From Chrysaora quinquecirrha (Eukaryota; Cnidaria; Scyphozoa; Semaeostomeae; Pelagiidae): a stretch of DNA of 64,000 nt. Numbering within the stretch: position 1 is the stretch's first letter; the number at the start of each line of letters is the position of its first letter. Shown here one piece after another: positions 45,301 through 56,459 of the stretch. The DNA is taken from positions 42,501-106,500 of the forward strand of contig JACTAT010000078.1 of assembly GCA_014526335.1 (NCBI GenBank), written 5' to 3'. Below the pieces are notes generated by a model. That model did not search any database, was not told the DNA's origin, and worked only from the letters and a program-made list of their open reading frames with translations. A program made the translations under genes and the position numbers.

Positions 45301-46947
45301 CAACTTAGAGCCTTGCCTCCTTTTCAAAGTTGAATTTCCGGGACAGTTGGGGGCCCTTAGGAAACGTTTTCCCCCAAATTAAATTAAAAAAAACCAAATC
45401 AGCGAGAGAAATATTGGTTCGATTACATTGAAGGATCAACAAGGAAAAAACCTTTTCAGGCTGAAAAAGGTTAAAAGAGGTTAAGAATCATTCTGGCAAA
45501 AGAGTTAACTGGGGGAATATTGGCTTTTAAATCACTGTTCACATAAAATTATGCATAAAGTCTGTATCTAGAGAACCTTGTGGACCCCTTTGGGGCCCCA
45601 AAGGCTTGGGAGCCCTTAGGAGTTGCTCCAACCCTAACCTACGTCGGTTTTACGCTACTGGATCCTAGCGACTTGAGCTAAATACACCATTTGCCCTTCA
45701 ACTCCAACATTCATAACCTTGTCCTTATTGTGTTCACTATGTTGATTTAAACGATGAAACACAAAAAAATAAACATGAAGCGATTTTGTACAGCCAAATA
45801 AGTTTGTTACAATATCAAATCATAGTAATTCAAAATTCTCTTTGAATGACTATGATCAAATTAAATGTCAAATGAGATTCTTACCAATGTGGTTTGAAAC
45901 TTTCTGCTGTCCTGAGTGAGATATAGTAAGGCTTCATTCACTGACTTTATAAGATCATCAAAGTTTTCGAGACTCGAACTCGAAAGCGTGCTTCCTGCTG
46001 TTGAATTCGAGTTTTCCAGATTTGCTGAGCCTCTTAATGGAACTGCCTCGGTTCGGAGAAACAGAAATGATACCGTTGCCAGGGTGATAGCTGCAAAAGA
46101 AAGATTAGCGTCAAGAACTACAAAACCTTTATTGCTATCTAGGAGAACACTTGTTTTTTCTCCATATTTTATAGCGAAGGATGCATTGACTCCCAAAACT
46201 ATAGAGCTATTGAGAATGGTTTGTTGGCCGTTTTCTCAAAAATCGCTGATTTTCCTACTTGTGACAGTCAATTTTTGTAATGGTCTGTCCTGATTGGTTG
46301 AAACTTTCTAGTATTCAATTCAATTCGATTCATATATCAATTCAAGCTTTTTAATTACAAGTTAAGCAAAAGTTAAAATATTGTTAATTTATCAGCTTAG
46401 GACACTTGGAAAGCACTCGAGAAGAGCTATCGAGCCAAGTGCCCTGTGTAAGTTGACATGCCATGTTGATTTGGATTCTACATATGTACCCAACCTCGTC
46501 CCCAGGCCCCAAATTGAATGTCCTTGACCGTCAAATCGATGTTGGCCCTGGTACCGGCCACAAAATCTGCCACAATACTGGCAATATGGGCCTAGGCATA
46601 AAAACAAGATGTGGATTCTGAAAGCAGGTGTTCTTAGAAAGGAAATGCAAAGAATTTCATTGATAACTGTAAGGCAAGATACAATATCTCATGTAGCATC
46701 ATTTGTTGGTTTTTATAGATGTTTTTTACATAGTTTTCAGCCTATTTTGGTGTGAAATTTTGAAGAAACTGTGACGTCACTCAAAATTTCTATTTTTTGA
46801 ACAGCCAATCAAATTGCGAATAGACAAGGCCGATACCAGGGTCGAATATGGACAGCGGAGTTTCACGAAGAGGCCTATTCACCGTTGGGAGGCCTAATTG
46901 AATTACCTACCCTGAAAGAAAAGGACAATGATGGTTGATAAGAACAT
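42301..46947 (-). CDS. candidate secreted four-helix cytokine-like protein (6 exons)
   Basis: Exons 46947-46911, 46090-45885, 45223-45131, 43594-43427, 42607-42524 and 42414-42301 encode 233 aa. All splice sites are consensus and the phases are 1,0,0,0,0. Residues 1-28 are hydrophobic (MFLSTIIVLFFQ + AITLATVSFLFLRTEA), a likely signal peptide. The mature part (~205 aa) has one cysteine (108) and a sequon at Asn41. Predicted helices: A 53-80 (FDDLIKSVNEALLYL), B 113-143 (RTLQQEKALRKFMEPM), C 148-177 (SQLRSTFQRVMVAFNKLL), D from ~183. Exon 3 (31 codons) is the A-B loop and exon 4 (56 codons) carries B plus C. Vertebrate EPO, IL6, CSF3 and GH genes share this layout and phase series. Spacing and the single cysteine recall CNTF/CLCF1 (from memory; no alignment run). 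Exon 1 is the weakest call, and the last codons lie in an inserted element. It could be another secreted helical protein. Confidence 0.6.
42778..42895. repeat. fragment of the GATTGGTGCATTT repeat
   Basis: GGCAGAATTTAAACCCAGATGC and AATTGCACCAATCAGG match 31310-31365. In intron 4 of the cytokine-like gene. Confidence 0.55.
42935..43395. mobile_element. inverted-repeat element (GTCGGCGCGATATTTTTC ends)
   Basis: GGGTCGGCGCGATATTTTTC and GGGAATCCTCTCCACATGC at the left reappear inverted at 43315-43390. Second copy of 9290-9740. It ends about 30 bases from exon 4 of the cytokine-like gene. Confidence 0.7.
43692..44101. mobile_element. MITE, GGCCTCGTTTTC family
   Basis: ATAGACCATTTCAACTAAGG pairs with CTTAGCTGAAATGGTCTAT. 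Very similar to 23299-23679. In intron 3 of the cytokine-like gene. Confidence 0.8.
44218..44970. repeat. (TAAC)n tetranucleotide array
   Basis: About 750 bases of ACTAACTAACTA with scattered TAGC, TACC and CAAA variants, in intron 3 of the cytokine-like gene. Expected to vary in length between individuals. Confidence 0.95.
46491..46893. mobile_element. MITE with CAACCTCGTCCCCAGG ends
   Basis: CCCAACCTCGTCCCCAGGCC at the left; the right end (GCCTATTCACCGTTGGGAGG) is decayed. It is inverted relative to 36238-36620 and lies in intron 1 of the cytokine-like gene, 18 bases from exon 1. Confidence 0.75.
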
Positions 46948-47047
46948 GCTTGAGAGGCGCTCTCGATGTTTGATATTACACAATGAAATTATTGCTAAGA
47001 TCTTTTGGAGCTCTACACTTCTCTTTAAGAATCAATTCGACTTGTGG

Positions 47048-47172
47048 TAGTAAGCAAGCAAGCAAGATAGCAAGCAAGCAGGCAAGCAAGCAAGCAAGCA
47101 AGCAAGTATGAAATCAAGCAAGCAAACAAGCAAGCAAGTAAGCAAACAAGCAAGCAAGCAGGCAAGCAAGCT
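47048..47172. repeat. (AAGC)n microsatellite
   Basis: AAGCAAGC with AAAC, AGGC and AAGT variants, about 100 bases upstream of exon 1 of the cytokine-like gene. It could be the tail of an eroded (CTTG)-tailed SINE on -. Confidence 0.85.
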
Positions 47173-47176
47173 CTAA

Positions 47177-48040
47177 TACAGGGTGTTCCAAAAAAGGAAC
47201 CCTACCCCATTCTTTAGCTACAGTAAAGAAACCTTTGTACTGAAGTCAAAATTTAATTTTTGGGCATAAAATTTGTTGCATATGGTTTTGAAGGAATAAG
47301 AATGAGGCTGACATCACTCTATAATCCGTACTTCATTAACAGCGCTAGGAAGAAACAAAAGTTTTTACACTATATTTTTTAGCCAACACAAAGAACGGTC
47401 AAATATGCACTTCAAAGAAGCAAAAACTCGGCAGAAACAATGTTTTCAACAGTTTTATCTGGCTAAATCTATCATTTTTCAAAGCTTTGGCCTCAACAGG
47501 TCAATTTTTTTTCAATTAACACTTTCTGTAACTTATCCGAGCTCCAGAAAATAATGTGTATTCTTACCGATTGGCCTACCTCTTTGAATTTCCATCGCGC
47601 TGTTTTCTTCCTTTGAGATATCAGAAAAACTCTCTCGAAAACTATCTTTCCTTTGTTTGTGAAATTGTGAACTGCACATCCCAGCCGTGCCATCTTTTAT
47701 ATGATCATGAATTGGAGTTCTGTAACACTCTCCACTGTAGCGTTATTCCGGGTGGGGCCTATACCTAATGCCTTACGCGGATCTTAAACCTTCAGTAGAG
47801 CAGGGAAAGTATCAGAGCTATGCACGAAGCAGGCTCAGAAAATTGTTTATGTAAGGGCCCCGCCTATTTGTAATCAACTAAAATAGCTTGATTTTTCTTG
47901 TTAGTTTTAGTTGGTTCTTAGAAAATCACTGTAAAAGTGGCGGGAATAAGATTAGGTGTTTTAGTTACTGGTACCGCCTTTGCCTTTGTGATGATACTGC
48001 CATAGCGCTGCCTCGTTCTGAGTTAATCCTAAACGAAAAA
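47177..48040. other. intergenic, possible transposon end, no gene supported
   Basis: TACAGGGTGTTCCAAAAAAG at 47177 looks like a mariner-type terminal sequence, but I cannot find a matching end. Open frames of 66-70 codons here show no family pattern. Confidence 0.3.
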
Positions 48041-48054
48041 AATTGTTTCACTAG

Positions 48055-48429
48055 ACACGTAATTTTTTTTATAAGAAACTAAAAAATTGACCCAGTACTG
48101 AAAGTTTCTTAAAATTTTCAGATTTTGAGTACTATAAAGTTTCTTAAGAGTTTCTTGACTAGCCATATTGGCAGCAGTTATTCTATCTGAACGATGATCC
48201 AAACCCATTTATAGATTGTATTTAATTCCATATAGGTTTCCTGCTTGTATGCTTGTCGCAGAAATGCTTTATTGCAGACGAAACACGGGAAATAAAATGA
48301 AATTTTTCCCTCGCTGAGGTGAAAAGTTGCCTTGGTAAAGAATTTTCCAGTGCGGGAGTTTCTTAAATTTTTGGCCATTCGAGAGGCTTGGTTTCTTATA
48401 AAGAGTTTCTTATAAAAAAATACGTGTAT
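48055..48429. mobile_element. MITE, TAAGAAAC family (ACACGTA ends)
   Basis: ACACGTAATTTTTTTTATAA to CTTATAAAAAAATACGTGTA. The interior parallels 2605-2979. Confidence 0.8.
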
Positions 48430-49137
48430 GACACTATATGACCATTACTGATTCTATGTGTGAATGTCCAAATCAAAACACTGAAAGCCCATTGTATTTG
48501 GGTGAACGTTTTTTTGCCGCATCCCATTACATCTTAACCCGATTTGATTTTACCATGACTATGATTTCACCAATCCCCTCTCTTCAATTCTAATGACTCA
48601 TAAGACATTGATTTCCCAGTCTCCTCAATGCTTACTGTAATGAATTAGAAATGCCTCAGTCTTCCATAGGGGTAGGCCCCCAACAAATTTGTCATACAGT
48701 AGAACAAAACGACGAGGAAGACAAGGCTGGGATTTATGACAAACTTTTCAAAATGTTCGTAAAATATCAAAACTTCACACTAGATTTAGATATTTGTAAC
48801 AAATTCTATTATTTCAGTTCCAGAAATGATTAATAGTTAGTTAATTTTCTATTTCTTGTTTCGCTTGCTTGAGAATTTTGTGTCATCCCATATCGTCCCC
48901 AACTTTACGAGATTGGCTACGAGTTCCGAGAAATTTTTTGCTTTTCCTAGAATTTCAGGGACCTGGAAACAATCAAAAGTGACGTAATTTTTGGTGAGGA
49001 ACAGAGAACAGCGGCATCGTCAAAAGCAATGCTATGTTGAGGTAAATAAGAAATTTAATTCTTTCAATCTCCTTGTTCGTCGAAACATCTTAAAAAATTT
49101 ACAAGGAACTTACTCATAGCTAAACAATTCTTATCGA

Positions 49138-49512
49138 TACACTTCGTTTTTAATAAGGAACAACTTTATAAGGAACTCGAGGCTGAATTCCCAAAAAATT
49201 AAGGAACTTTAAGGAACTGCCGAGGCTCGGATGAAAAACTAAGAGTGACTTTTTTTCAAGAACAAGACGATTTGTGCAAAACAATAGCAGAATAACAATG
49301 TATTTCCGATCGTTCTTCCAAAAAAGACTCCATTTATATTTAAAGTTAGAAAATGAAGCAAGTCTATATGAATTTGCTGAAAAAATTAGTATTCAAACAT
49401 ATGTATCTTACGAAAAGGAACAGCATAAGGAACTTCAGCCTCATTTTTTTGAAAAATTAAGGAACTCCAGCCTCAACTCAGAGTTAAGGTTCCTTATAAA
49501 AAAAACGTCTAG
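49138..49512. mobile_element. MITE, TAAGGAAC family, diverged
   Basis: TACACTTCGTTTTTAATAAG to TTCCTTATAAAAAAAACGTC, with repeated AAGGAACTTTAAGGAACT words and a GAGGCTGAATTCCC phrase not found in the other copies. Confidence 0.7.
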
Positions 49513-50078
49513 TATTTATTTTTCATTTAAACTGCAAGTGCAGATTTAGTGGGATGAGCAGGCCCCGGGAGGCACAATGCATACTTTGGGTTTTGGGGAC
49601 GTGCCGCCTGGAGACATTTTCAAAATGTACAGAAGGTGGAAGGAACCGCATCGATTTTCACGATTCTCGTAGAAGGGACTGTGTAAAATTTCCCAATTTA
49701 GGAATACTGTAAGAAAGCGTACTATAATTTTCGAACAAGGAACGCTTCCGATTTCAGAGGCCCAAATACGGGCCTTTCTACATTTTTTGTTTACACGTTT
49801 ATCAGAATCAAATGTAGTTTTTATTAGTTTTATAAGCTTTTATTACAGTATTTCCAATACGAAATTCTGAATAATATTATCAGAAGAGACTATCAGCTCA
49901 GAAAATAATCAGAATTTAGGAAAGCTGGTCATTCTTATACAAATTGATTCAATAAATTACTTACAGCTGAATATTTACAGTTCTGTGAAATACAAAAGCT
50001 TACTATATTTACATTATATACAAGAATATTTACAAGTTATATACTTGACTAATCTGATTTTTATGCCTAAATAATAGT

Positions 50079-52331
50079 TTATACAGAAACCCATGGACGC
50101 CATATTGATTTGTCTGTCAAAGGTTGTTTCTTGTTGCTGTTGCTGTTGTTGTTGTGATATAGATCTTGGAAGTTCGAGGCTTTGTTTTCAGACGAGAAAT
50201 TCATATGCGAGACATAAGGTTTCATGTTCATTGTGCGCATCTGCAGATTTGAGACAGGGCTCGCAGGTGGTGATGGGTAAACAGAGGTGGCTTGTGGGTA
50301 GCCAGTCTTTGCAGTCGAATATGTTTCTTTTGGTGAATTTGAGATAACCGTGGGATTGGTTTCGTGCGGCGAAGTTGATATATGCGTCAACATTCGCGCC
50401 TTCACTTGCGGACTGACTTCCGCGGTGCGGAGTAAATAGTTCTGGACTTCACGCGCGCACTCATTGTATCCCGCGATGAAATTTCGTTGTTGCTCAATTT
50501 CTGAAAAGGAAAGGAATTTTTTATTAGAAACAGATTAAAACGAAAGAATTTAACAAGATTATAAAGGAGTCGGCGAACAGCATGCAGAGTTGTGCAGGGC
50601 ATTGGAGCGAAAAGGCAAACAGTGGCGTCTAGGGGCCTGGACCCAGACTCCGCCAGACCTGTTTTGCTGGACAAAGAAGTCTATTCGTCCAACACTTTTC
50701 AAATTGGTTAAATCAAACTCTAGTTAATACGTTTTTGCAAAAACATGGCCCCTCTGCAATATTAATACATGTCTTCCTACACTATCTATAAAATTTCCCT
50801 TTTAAAACCTTCAATATCGAAACTGGGAATCGCCACGCGCCAACAATGAAACGAAACAACGGACAAAAAGCGCGCGAAACCCTCCCAGGTGTATTAGACA
50901 AAAGGAAACATATCAATGTAATTTTCTATTGTCTCATTTCAAAAGAACAATATCAAACAATAGAAATTCGCCACTTATTGTTCTTATAACAAACAATTTA
51001 AAGAATCATTTCCGTTTACTTGTCAAGTGTCATCATGTATATCAATTTATTTTACACCCTTTTCTGTTTATTATATTCAAGCACAAATATCACTATTTGA
51101 AAAATTTTGCAAATATCTCGCGTCTTTGTGAAGTATCTAGGCAGGTGTGTGCAGGAAATCATCAAAATTATCTGCAATTCTGCACATTTCCCTCTTACTA
51201 AACGGAATTCTCAAACGGCCTGAATACGGTACTGTAGCTAACTTTATTGGTATTCTCAAAGGCACATGCCTGACCATACCCGCGTTGCGCAAGCGCATCC
51301 AGGAGGAGTTAAAAGAGTAGAAATCTTCATCTTGTGTTTCTACTATATAATCTTTTGGAGTTGGAATTCGCCCACCTCCGTTGCCCTTAAGACAACTGCA
51401 TCACTACTGCGTGCACATATGAGGATATGCATAATGGTGTCAGACGAAAAAAAGCTTTTAAGTATGTCCAAAAGGAACCCATCTCAAAAGGTTCTTTCTA
51501 TCATATATTCTAAAAAAAACTGCGCTACTAAATAAAATTGGAGAGGGCAATAAAAACCTAGGCCTCGAACAGACTGTCGAAAGAGTTTGTGAAGACTATT
51601 TGTATTTTCGATTAAAAGAAATATCATCATAATCATCATCTTACCATTGAGAGGTTGCTCTTTGGCATCGAGGGTTTTGAGGTAATTTACTGTTAATTCT
51701 AAGACATCAGCTTTTTCCATTTTCGTGAATTTTGACTGATCTTTGTTCATTGACGATAAAACCAAATTTTTCAGTTCGTTTAGACTTTCGTTGATTCTTG
51801 CACGCCTTCTTCTCTCCATCAAAGGTTTGCTGAACTAAAAAGAAGTAATTTGAAAATTAGGTATAATTTCTCCCCACATACCACCAGGAAAAAACTATAC
51901 GTAGAAAAAAGGGCTGCGAATTCTAGCAGAAAACTTCTGAGGAACAGTGAGTCAAAATAATTGTTCTAAGCGCTGGATGTCGCGGAGATATTTTAGCAAT
52001 TTTGCATACCAGAAGTCGTTCTGTAGAGGGGCGGAGTGGGGCCTCCAACAAGGGGACAAAAACAAAAGTGATGGGTTTGAGTTGAGAATGCTTCACTACT
52101 GTTCCATGCTAGCAATGATGATTATTAAGGCCATATCTGAGCACCTAGAAAAGTTTCTTAACCCTAAATAATAAATAAGAAACTAAAACTTGACAGTAAA
52201 TATTGCGCTTGTTGCAGTAAAAAAAATTATGAAAAGAACGGTTAAAATTAATTCAATTCAATTTGAAATTTTACCTTCTTTTTTCCAGCATTGTCAGCAC
52301 AAATGCCTTCTTGCAAACTGTTAGGCTTCAT
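50079..52331 (-). CDS. Hes-like: Hes/Hairy-type bHLH-Orange transcriptional repressor with WRPW
   Basis: Exons 52331-52275, 51834-51645 and 50500-50079 join in phase (0, then G|AA) to encode 222 aa. Residues 20-80 are a bHLH domain: basic [16 protein letters not shown] with the Hes-type proline before the basic stretch, helix 1 [11 protein letters not shown], helix 2 [17 protein letters not shown]. An Orange domain follows ([20 protein letters not shown]...). After that comes a Ser/Thr/Pro-rich linker and a polar Asn/Ser run, then WRPW four residues from the end (WRPWVSV). Such proteins bind N/E-box DNA as dimers and recruit Groucho/TLE through WRPW; many are direct Notch targets. Upstream are a TATA box and CSL sites that fit this. 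The second intron (1.1 kb) has no notable insert. The stop at 50079 is followed by AATAAA on - about 240 bases on. Confidence 0.93.
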
Positions 52332-52442
52332 ATTTGTATTTAAAAAAGTATTACGAAATAAGAATTCTTGCTACTAATATATATCTGTACTGTTCTTCGC
52401 GCGAATTAAAATGAAGTGTGTCGTTCGCGTGGCACTATAGGC

Positions 52443-52449
52443 TTTATAC
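52443..52449 (-). promoter_or_regulatory. TATA box of the Hes-like gene
   Basis: CTTTATA on + reads TATAAAG on -, 112 bases before the ATG. This spacing leaves a leader of roughly 80 bases. Confidence 0.6.
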
Positions 52450-52465
52450 TCCAGCGCGCGCTAAC

Positions 52466-52473
52466 CGTGGGAA
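52466..52473 (-). promoter_or_regulatory. proximal Su(H)/CSL site
   Basis: CGTGGGAA on + (TTCCCACG in gene direction) matches the YGTGRGAA consensus bound by CSL, the DNA-binding partner of Notch. It is about 20 bases upstream of the TATA box. Confidence 0.6.
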
Positions 52474-52500
52474 AATTTCTCGAACTTGATTGCCAAATGG

Positions 52501-53985
52501 GGCCATTTGTATTTACCGGCATTGGAACTGTGGCATCGGCATTGGAACCGGCATTGGCAATGGAATTGGCGCCATTTTTCTATCTAAGTCAGAATGCAAA
52601 CACAACTTACCAGGGGGGTTGCATAAAAGATTTTAGCTCCAAATCCTTCTCAATTGTGTTGCTTTTTTACTTCCTTTTTTAGTTTTTTGGCTTTTCGAAT
52701 GTTCTCAGGTATCAAAATTCCCCTTTAATTCTTCACTGGGTTTCATTTGGTTTACTTCTTAGCCTATTCAAAACAATATTAGAACACAATATGCAGAGTT
52801 TCGTATAAAATTGAACAAGAACAGAGCAAGACAAACTTAAACTCATAAGGTACAAACTCATAAAGTGCTATTTTTCATTTCAATTCAAAACCTTTTTTTG
52901 AAACTTCTTGTGTTTTGGTAAAAAAGTGATGTCTTGGCATGTCAACGGGATATAAATGTCTGGAAGAAAGTACAAGCACTTCCGTTGAAGCATCTCACAG
53001 GGGTGCCCCAGTTGCCGAGCATTTGTTTAAGTATGCAGCACTTCCGTTGTCCATTCCTACTTCATATTCCGTGAGCCGATTGAAGTTTTGTGACAACCAG
53101 ACAAATTGGAAAGCCACAAACAGTCAAATACGATCGATAAATGTATTGGGAACACCATTCAGATAGAATTACTATGCTTTCAGTATAGATACTTTAGAAA
53201 ACTCTTAAAAATCTTTCAGTACTCAAAATTTGCAATTTTAAGAAACTTTCAGTATTGGACCAATTTGTTAGTTTGTTATAACAAAATACGTGTATGTTCA
53301 AGAGCATAGTAATTTCTTATAAGAAAATGGGTGTATTCTGTCCAAAAAATTTTTCTCACAGCCATTCATTTGAAACTCTCACTGGTTTTACGCTTTAACA
53401 ATATGTACTATCGTTCGTTGGCATTTTTTTGGTTATATGTTGAAATAAAAACAAAAGCAAGAAAGAACGTTCCATTTATTGAGTCGTGACTCTTCTTTAC
53501 TTTCGTGACAGATCCCGTTTGTGCGCTCCATGCTCTGTCCTTTTTAGGTTAAGTTTATTCCTGTTATAAATTTTGAGATCTGTGATTGAAAGATCTTGTT
53601 CTGTGCCCGCTCGGATCGTAGTGCTCCCACGATGTCGTGAACAGGAGCTCTGAGCTAGTTTAATTTCATTTTGTCAAGTGTACTCATGCCAGAAAAATAG
53701 TAACTGAAACAAGTCATATGAAGCATTTTTCTGCCTTGTTCTGCCCGCCCTTCCCGCAACATTGCTCCCTTGGATATCCCATCACATTCGAAAAGCCAAA
53801 AAACTAAAAACGGAAGTAAAAAAGCAGCACAATTGAGAAAGATTTGGAGCTAAAATCTTTTATGCAACCCCCCTGGTAAGTTGTGTTTGCATTCTGACTT
53901 AGATAGAAAAATGGCGCCAATTCCATTGCCAATGCCGGTTCCAATGCCGATGCCACAGTTCCAATGCCGGTAAATACAAATGGCC
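52501..53985. mobile_element. Mutator-like non-autonomous element, 202-bp terminal inverted repeats
   Basis: Left arm 52501-52702 (GGCCATTTGTATTTACCGGC...) and right arm 53784-53985 (...GCCGGTAAATACAAATGGCC) are near-perfect complements. The 9-base sequence GCCAAATGG flanks both sides (52492-52500 and 53986-53994) as a target-site duplication. Long arms plus a 9-base duplication are typical of Mutator/MULE elements. The 1.1-kb interior encodes no transposase I recognise and contains a decayed TAAGAAAC MITE near 53195-53300. Confidence 0.85.
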
Positions 53986-54043
53986 GCCAAATGGGGCTAT
54001 ATGGATTAATTAGATTATAGAGTCAACCGCAGTCACCCGTAGC

Positions 54044-54051
54044 CGTGGGAA
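54044..54051 (-). promoter_or_regulatory. distal Su(H)/CSL site 1
   Basis: CGTGGGAA, same orientation as 52466. About 84 bases from it if the 52501 element and one target copy are removed. Confidence 0.5.
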
Positions 54052-54136
54052 GGCTTCGCTGTGATTGGCTGAAATCTCCCTCGTCGCGTGCAACACCTTG
54101 CTATTTACATAACAGTGTGTTTCAGGCCTCGAAAAC

Positions 54137-54144
54137 CGTGGGAA
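54137..54144 (-). promoter_or_regulatory. distal Su(H)/CSL site 2
   Basis: CGTGGGAA, same orientation, 93 bases beyond the previous site. Nearby GATTGG (54158) is an inverted CCAAT motif. Confidence 0.5.
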
Positions 54145-54589
54145 CCGGCGATTCTGATTGGCTAGTGTGGACAGCGTAAGAACAAAAGACTAGCCATAAT
54201 AGGGCGATTATAATTGCTGAAATAAAGCTGTGGATTGTGGATAATCAAAGCATTATCACCTTAATAATGGCTATTGAAATTATATTTGATTTGATCACCA
54301 ATCAAATTGATGGGTGTAAATTGATGTCCATCCGTTATATGATATGCTCCAAGTAAAACACTTTGTTGTGACGAGGCTGTGATTCTGCAAGTCCTGAAAT
54401 TTAAAAGCGATTTCACTTCACTTTCACCAGGCCTCAAGTAAACCCTTGTCTGAGTAGGCCTATTCTCATATTTTCATGGATTATTCTTCAGCTTCTCTTC
54501 TGTTCCTCAGACGCTGTAATACATAGGTATACGTGTCATTCAGAAAATTTGAGGTAGAGAAAAGCATAAAAAGATCTACACCAAAATAA

Positions 54590-56040
54590 AATTTTCATGT
54601 CAAAGTCAAAGACTAGAGTACAGATCTTAGGCCAAACTCAAATTATTATTTTCAAACCCAAAGACAAAGACAAATTATGTACGCAAATCTCAAAGTCTCG
54701 TGTTCATAATTAAAGACTAGAGCACAGAACTTAGGCCAAACTCAAGCTCTGAAAGTAAAAAACTAGAGCACGGATCTTAGGTCAAACTCAAGCCCTCATG
54801 TTCGAACCCAAAGACAAGGACAGAAAACTTATGCTATAAACTCAAGTTCTCATTTTCGAATCTCATGAGAAGGAAAAATTACGTGCGCAAATCTCAAAGT
54901 CTCGTCTTAAAAGTTAAAGACTTAGAGCACATAACTTCCAGGGCATCTTTTAACGTACTAAGTTGTGGGGCAATTGACCAGGCCCCTCTGACTGCCCCAG
55001 TACTCCTCTGCGAGAACCTGGTTTTGCCCACCAGTGATGGCCCCTGTTTGGTTAGGTCTTTGCGAAACAATATTCATTTTTAAGTTTTTTAATCTCCCTT
55101 CCCTACCACTTTATCCCTCATGGATGATTTATTTGAAAATGGCCAATTTAAGCCAATCTAGAGGCTTGAATTTCAGAAAAGTTTCTGAAGCATCTTCAAG
55201 GAGCCTTCTACGTTCTAGAATAATTGCTCCTCGGTGATTCGGCTGTCCACTATACAACATTGCAATTAAGCTGCTGTGGCAATGTGGCAGATACCTCATC
55301 TCACAATTTTAAGACAGAGCTGTGTCAGCTGTAAGATACAATATTATTAATGATTGTTTGCATGCAAAAAAAGCATTCTAAGCCAATGTAGAGGTATAGA
55401 TATCAAAAATTTTCCCGGGGAGCATGCCCCTGGACCCCCTAGAATGGTGCATTACAAGTACTTAGTGCAGCTAAGTACAACATTGCGCCATTGGTTTACA
55501 ACTTCTATAAGACAGGTATTTCTTGACTGGACACAAATTGTGCATCATCCTGTAGGCGCTGTCATTAGAAAGGATGTGTCAAATGGTTAGTGCACGTTTC
55601 ATGCAGCCCCTTGAATTTTGCCCCACCAGTCGCAAATCCTTAAAAGATGCCCTGACTTAGGCTTAACTTAAGTTCTCGTGTTCCAATTCCAAGACAAGGG
55701 CACATGACTTACGCCAAAATCAAAATCTCTGGGAGCTCCTAACGTGGACGAAACTCTACCTCTCAGGGTAACGGGGTAACTGCCATATATATATAATGTA
55801 TGGGTACGGGATGTGCAATTTCTTGAGATACCTTTGTAAGGGTGGCAAATAAATTTAGGGGTATCATTTTGCTAAAATGATCAATTGCCAAGAAATTACT
55901 TGCACCCAAATGCCAAAATCCAAGTCAAAGTTCAAAACAAAAGACTAGAGCACTTGACGTTTGCCCCCCCCCCCCGATTGCCAAGCTGCAGCTCCCTTGT
56001 TCAAATCTCAGTCAAGGATAAATAACATGCACGAAAATCA
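54590..56040. repeat. degenerate tandem repeat (AAAGACTAGAGCACAGANCTTA)
   Basis: Units of about 65-105 bases combine AGACTAGAGCAC, CTTAGGCCAAACTCAAG and TCTCATGTTCGAACCC. They run 54590-54937 and resume 55655-56040 after an inserted element. Confidence 0.7.
54939..55654. mobile_element. inserted element with CAGGGCATCTTTTAA ends
   Basis: CAGGGCATCTTTTAA at 54939 pairs with TTAAAAGATGCCCTG at 55654. It interrupts the surrounding tandem repeat, which continues ACTT|ACTTAGG across it. The CAGGG tip is hAT-like (inference). No intact transposase is present. Confidence 0.65.
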
Positions 56041-56459
56041 AACGATCGGGGGTGCAACTAACTCGCATAAGTACAGGGTTGTGTTGTGATACGGGCATCC
56101 CTCCCTGTTAAGACAATATATGACTAATTGTTTTTCTAACATTAAAATGCGTCAATGCCTCTGTTTATTGCTGATTTCGAATTACGTATGAGGAAACCAA
56201 GATTGAACTCTGAATCCAGAAAAGGTTCCTGTTTTGTACTGAAGAATTTAGACTTACGTATATGAAATGACTAACTTTTTCTTTTACTACTTTATTACTA
56301 TTGGTCAATCTTAATGAATGATCCGTATTCCTATTGGTTAGTTTTTATGCATTTTAATTAGTTTTCCCTTTTATGGTTATTTAGGTGTAACTTTGTTCAC
56401 GTGTTTTGTAGGCTTTATAATCGTTGTATTCTTAATGTTTAGGGAGATTTTAGGATTTT

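Noticed and set aside
48651..49021. Possible small + gene: open frame 48651-48833 and an exon-like block from 48957 (DLETIKSDVIFGEEQ)
   Set aside because: The acceptor at 48956 is good, but available donors in the first block give the wrong phase, and nothing is recognisable.
52939..53166. 75-codon frame inside the Mutator-like element
   Set aside because: No transposase or known domain. The element looks non-autonomous.
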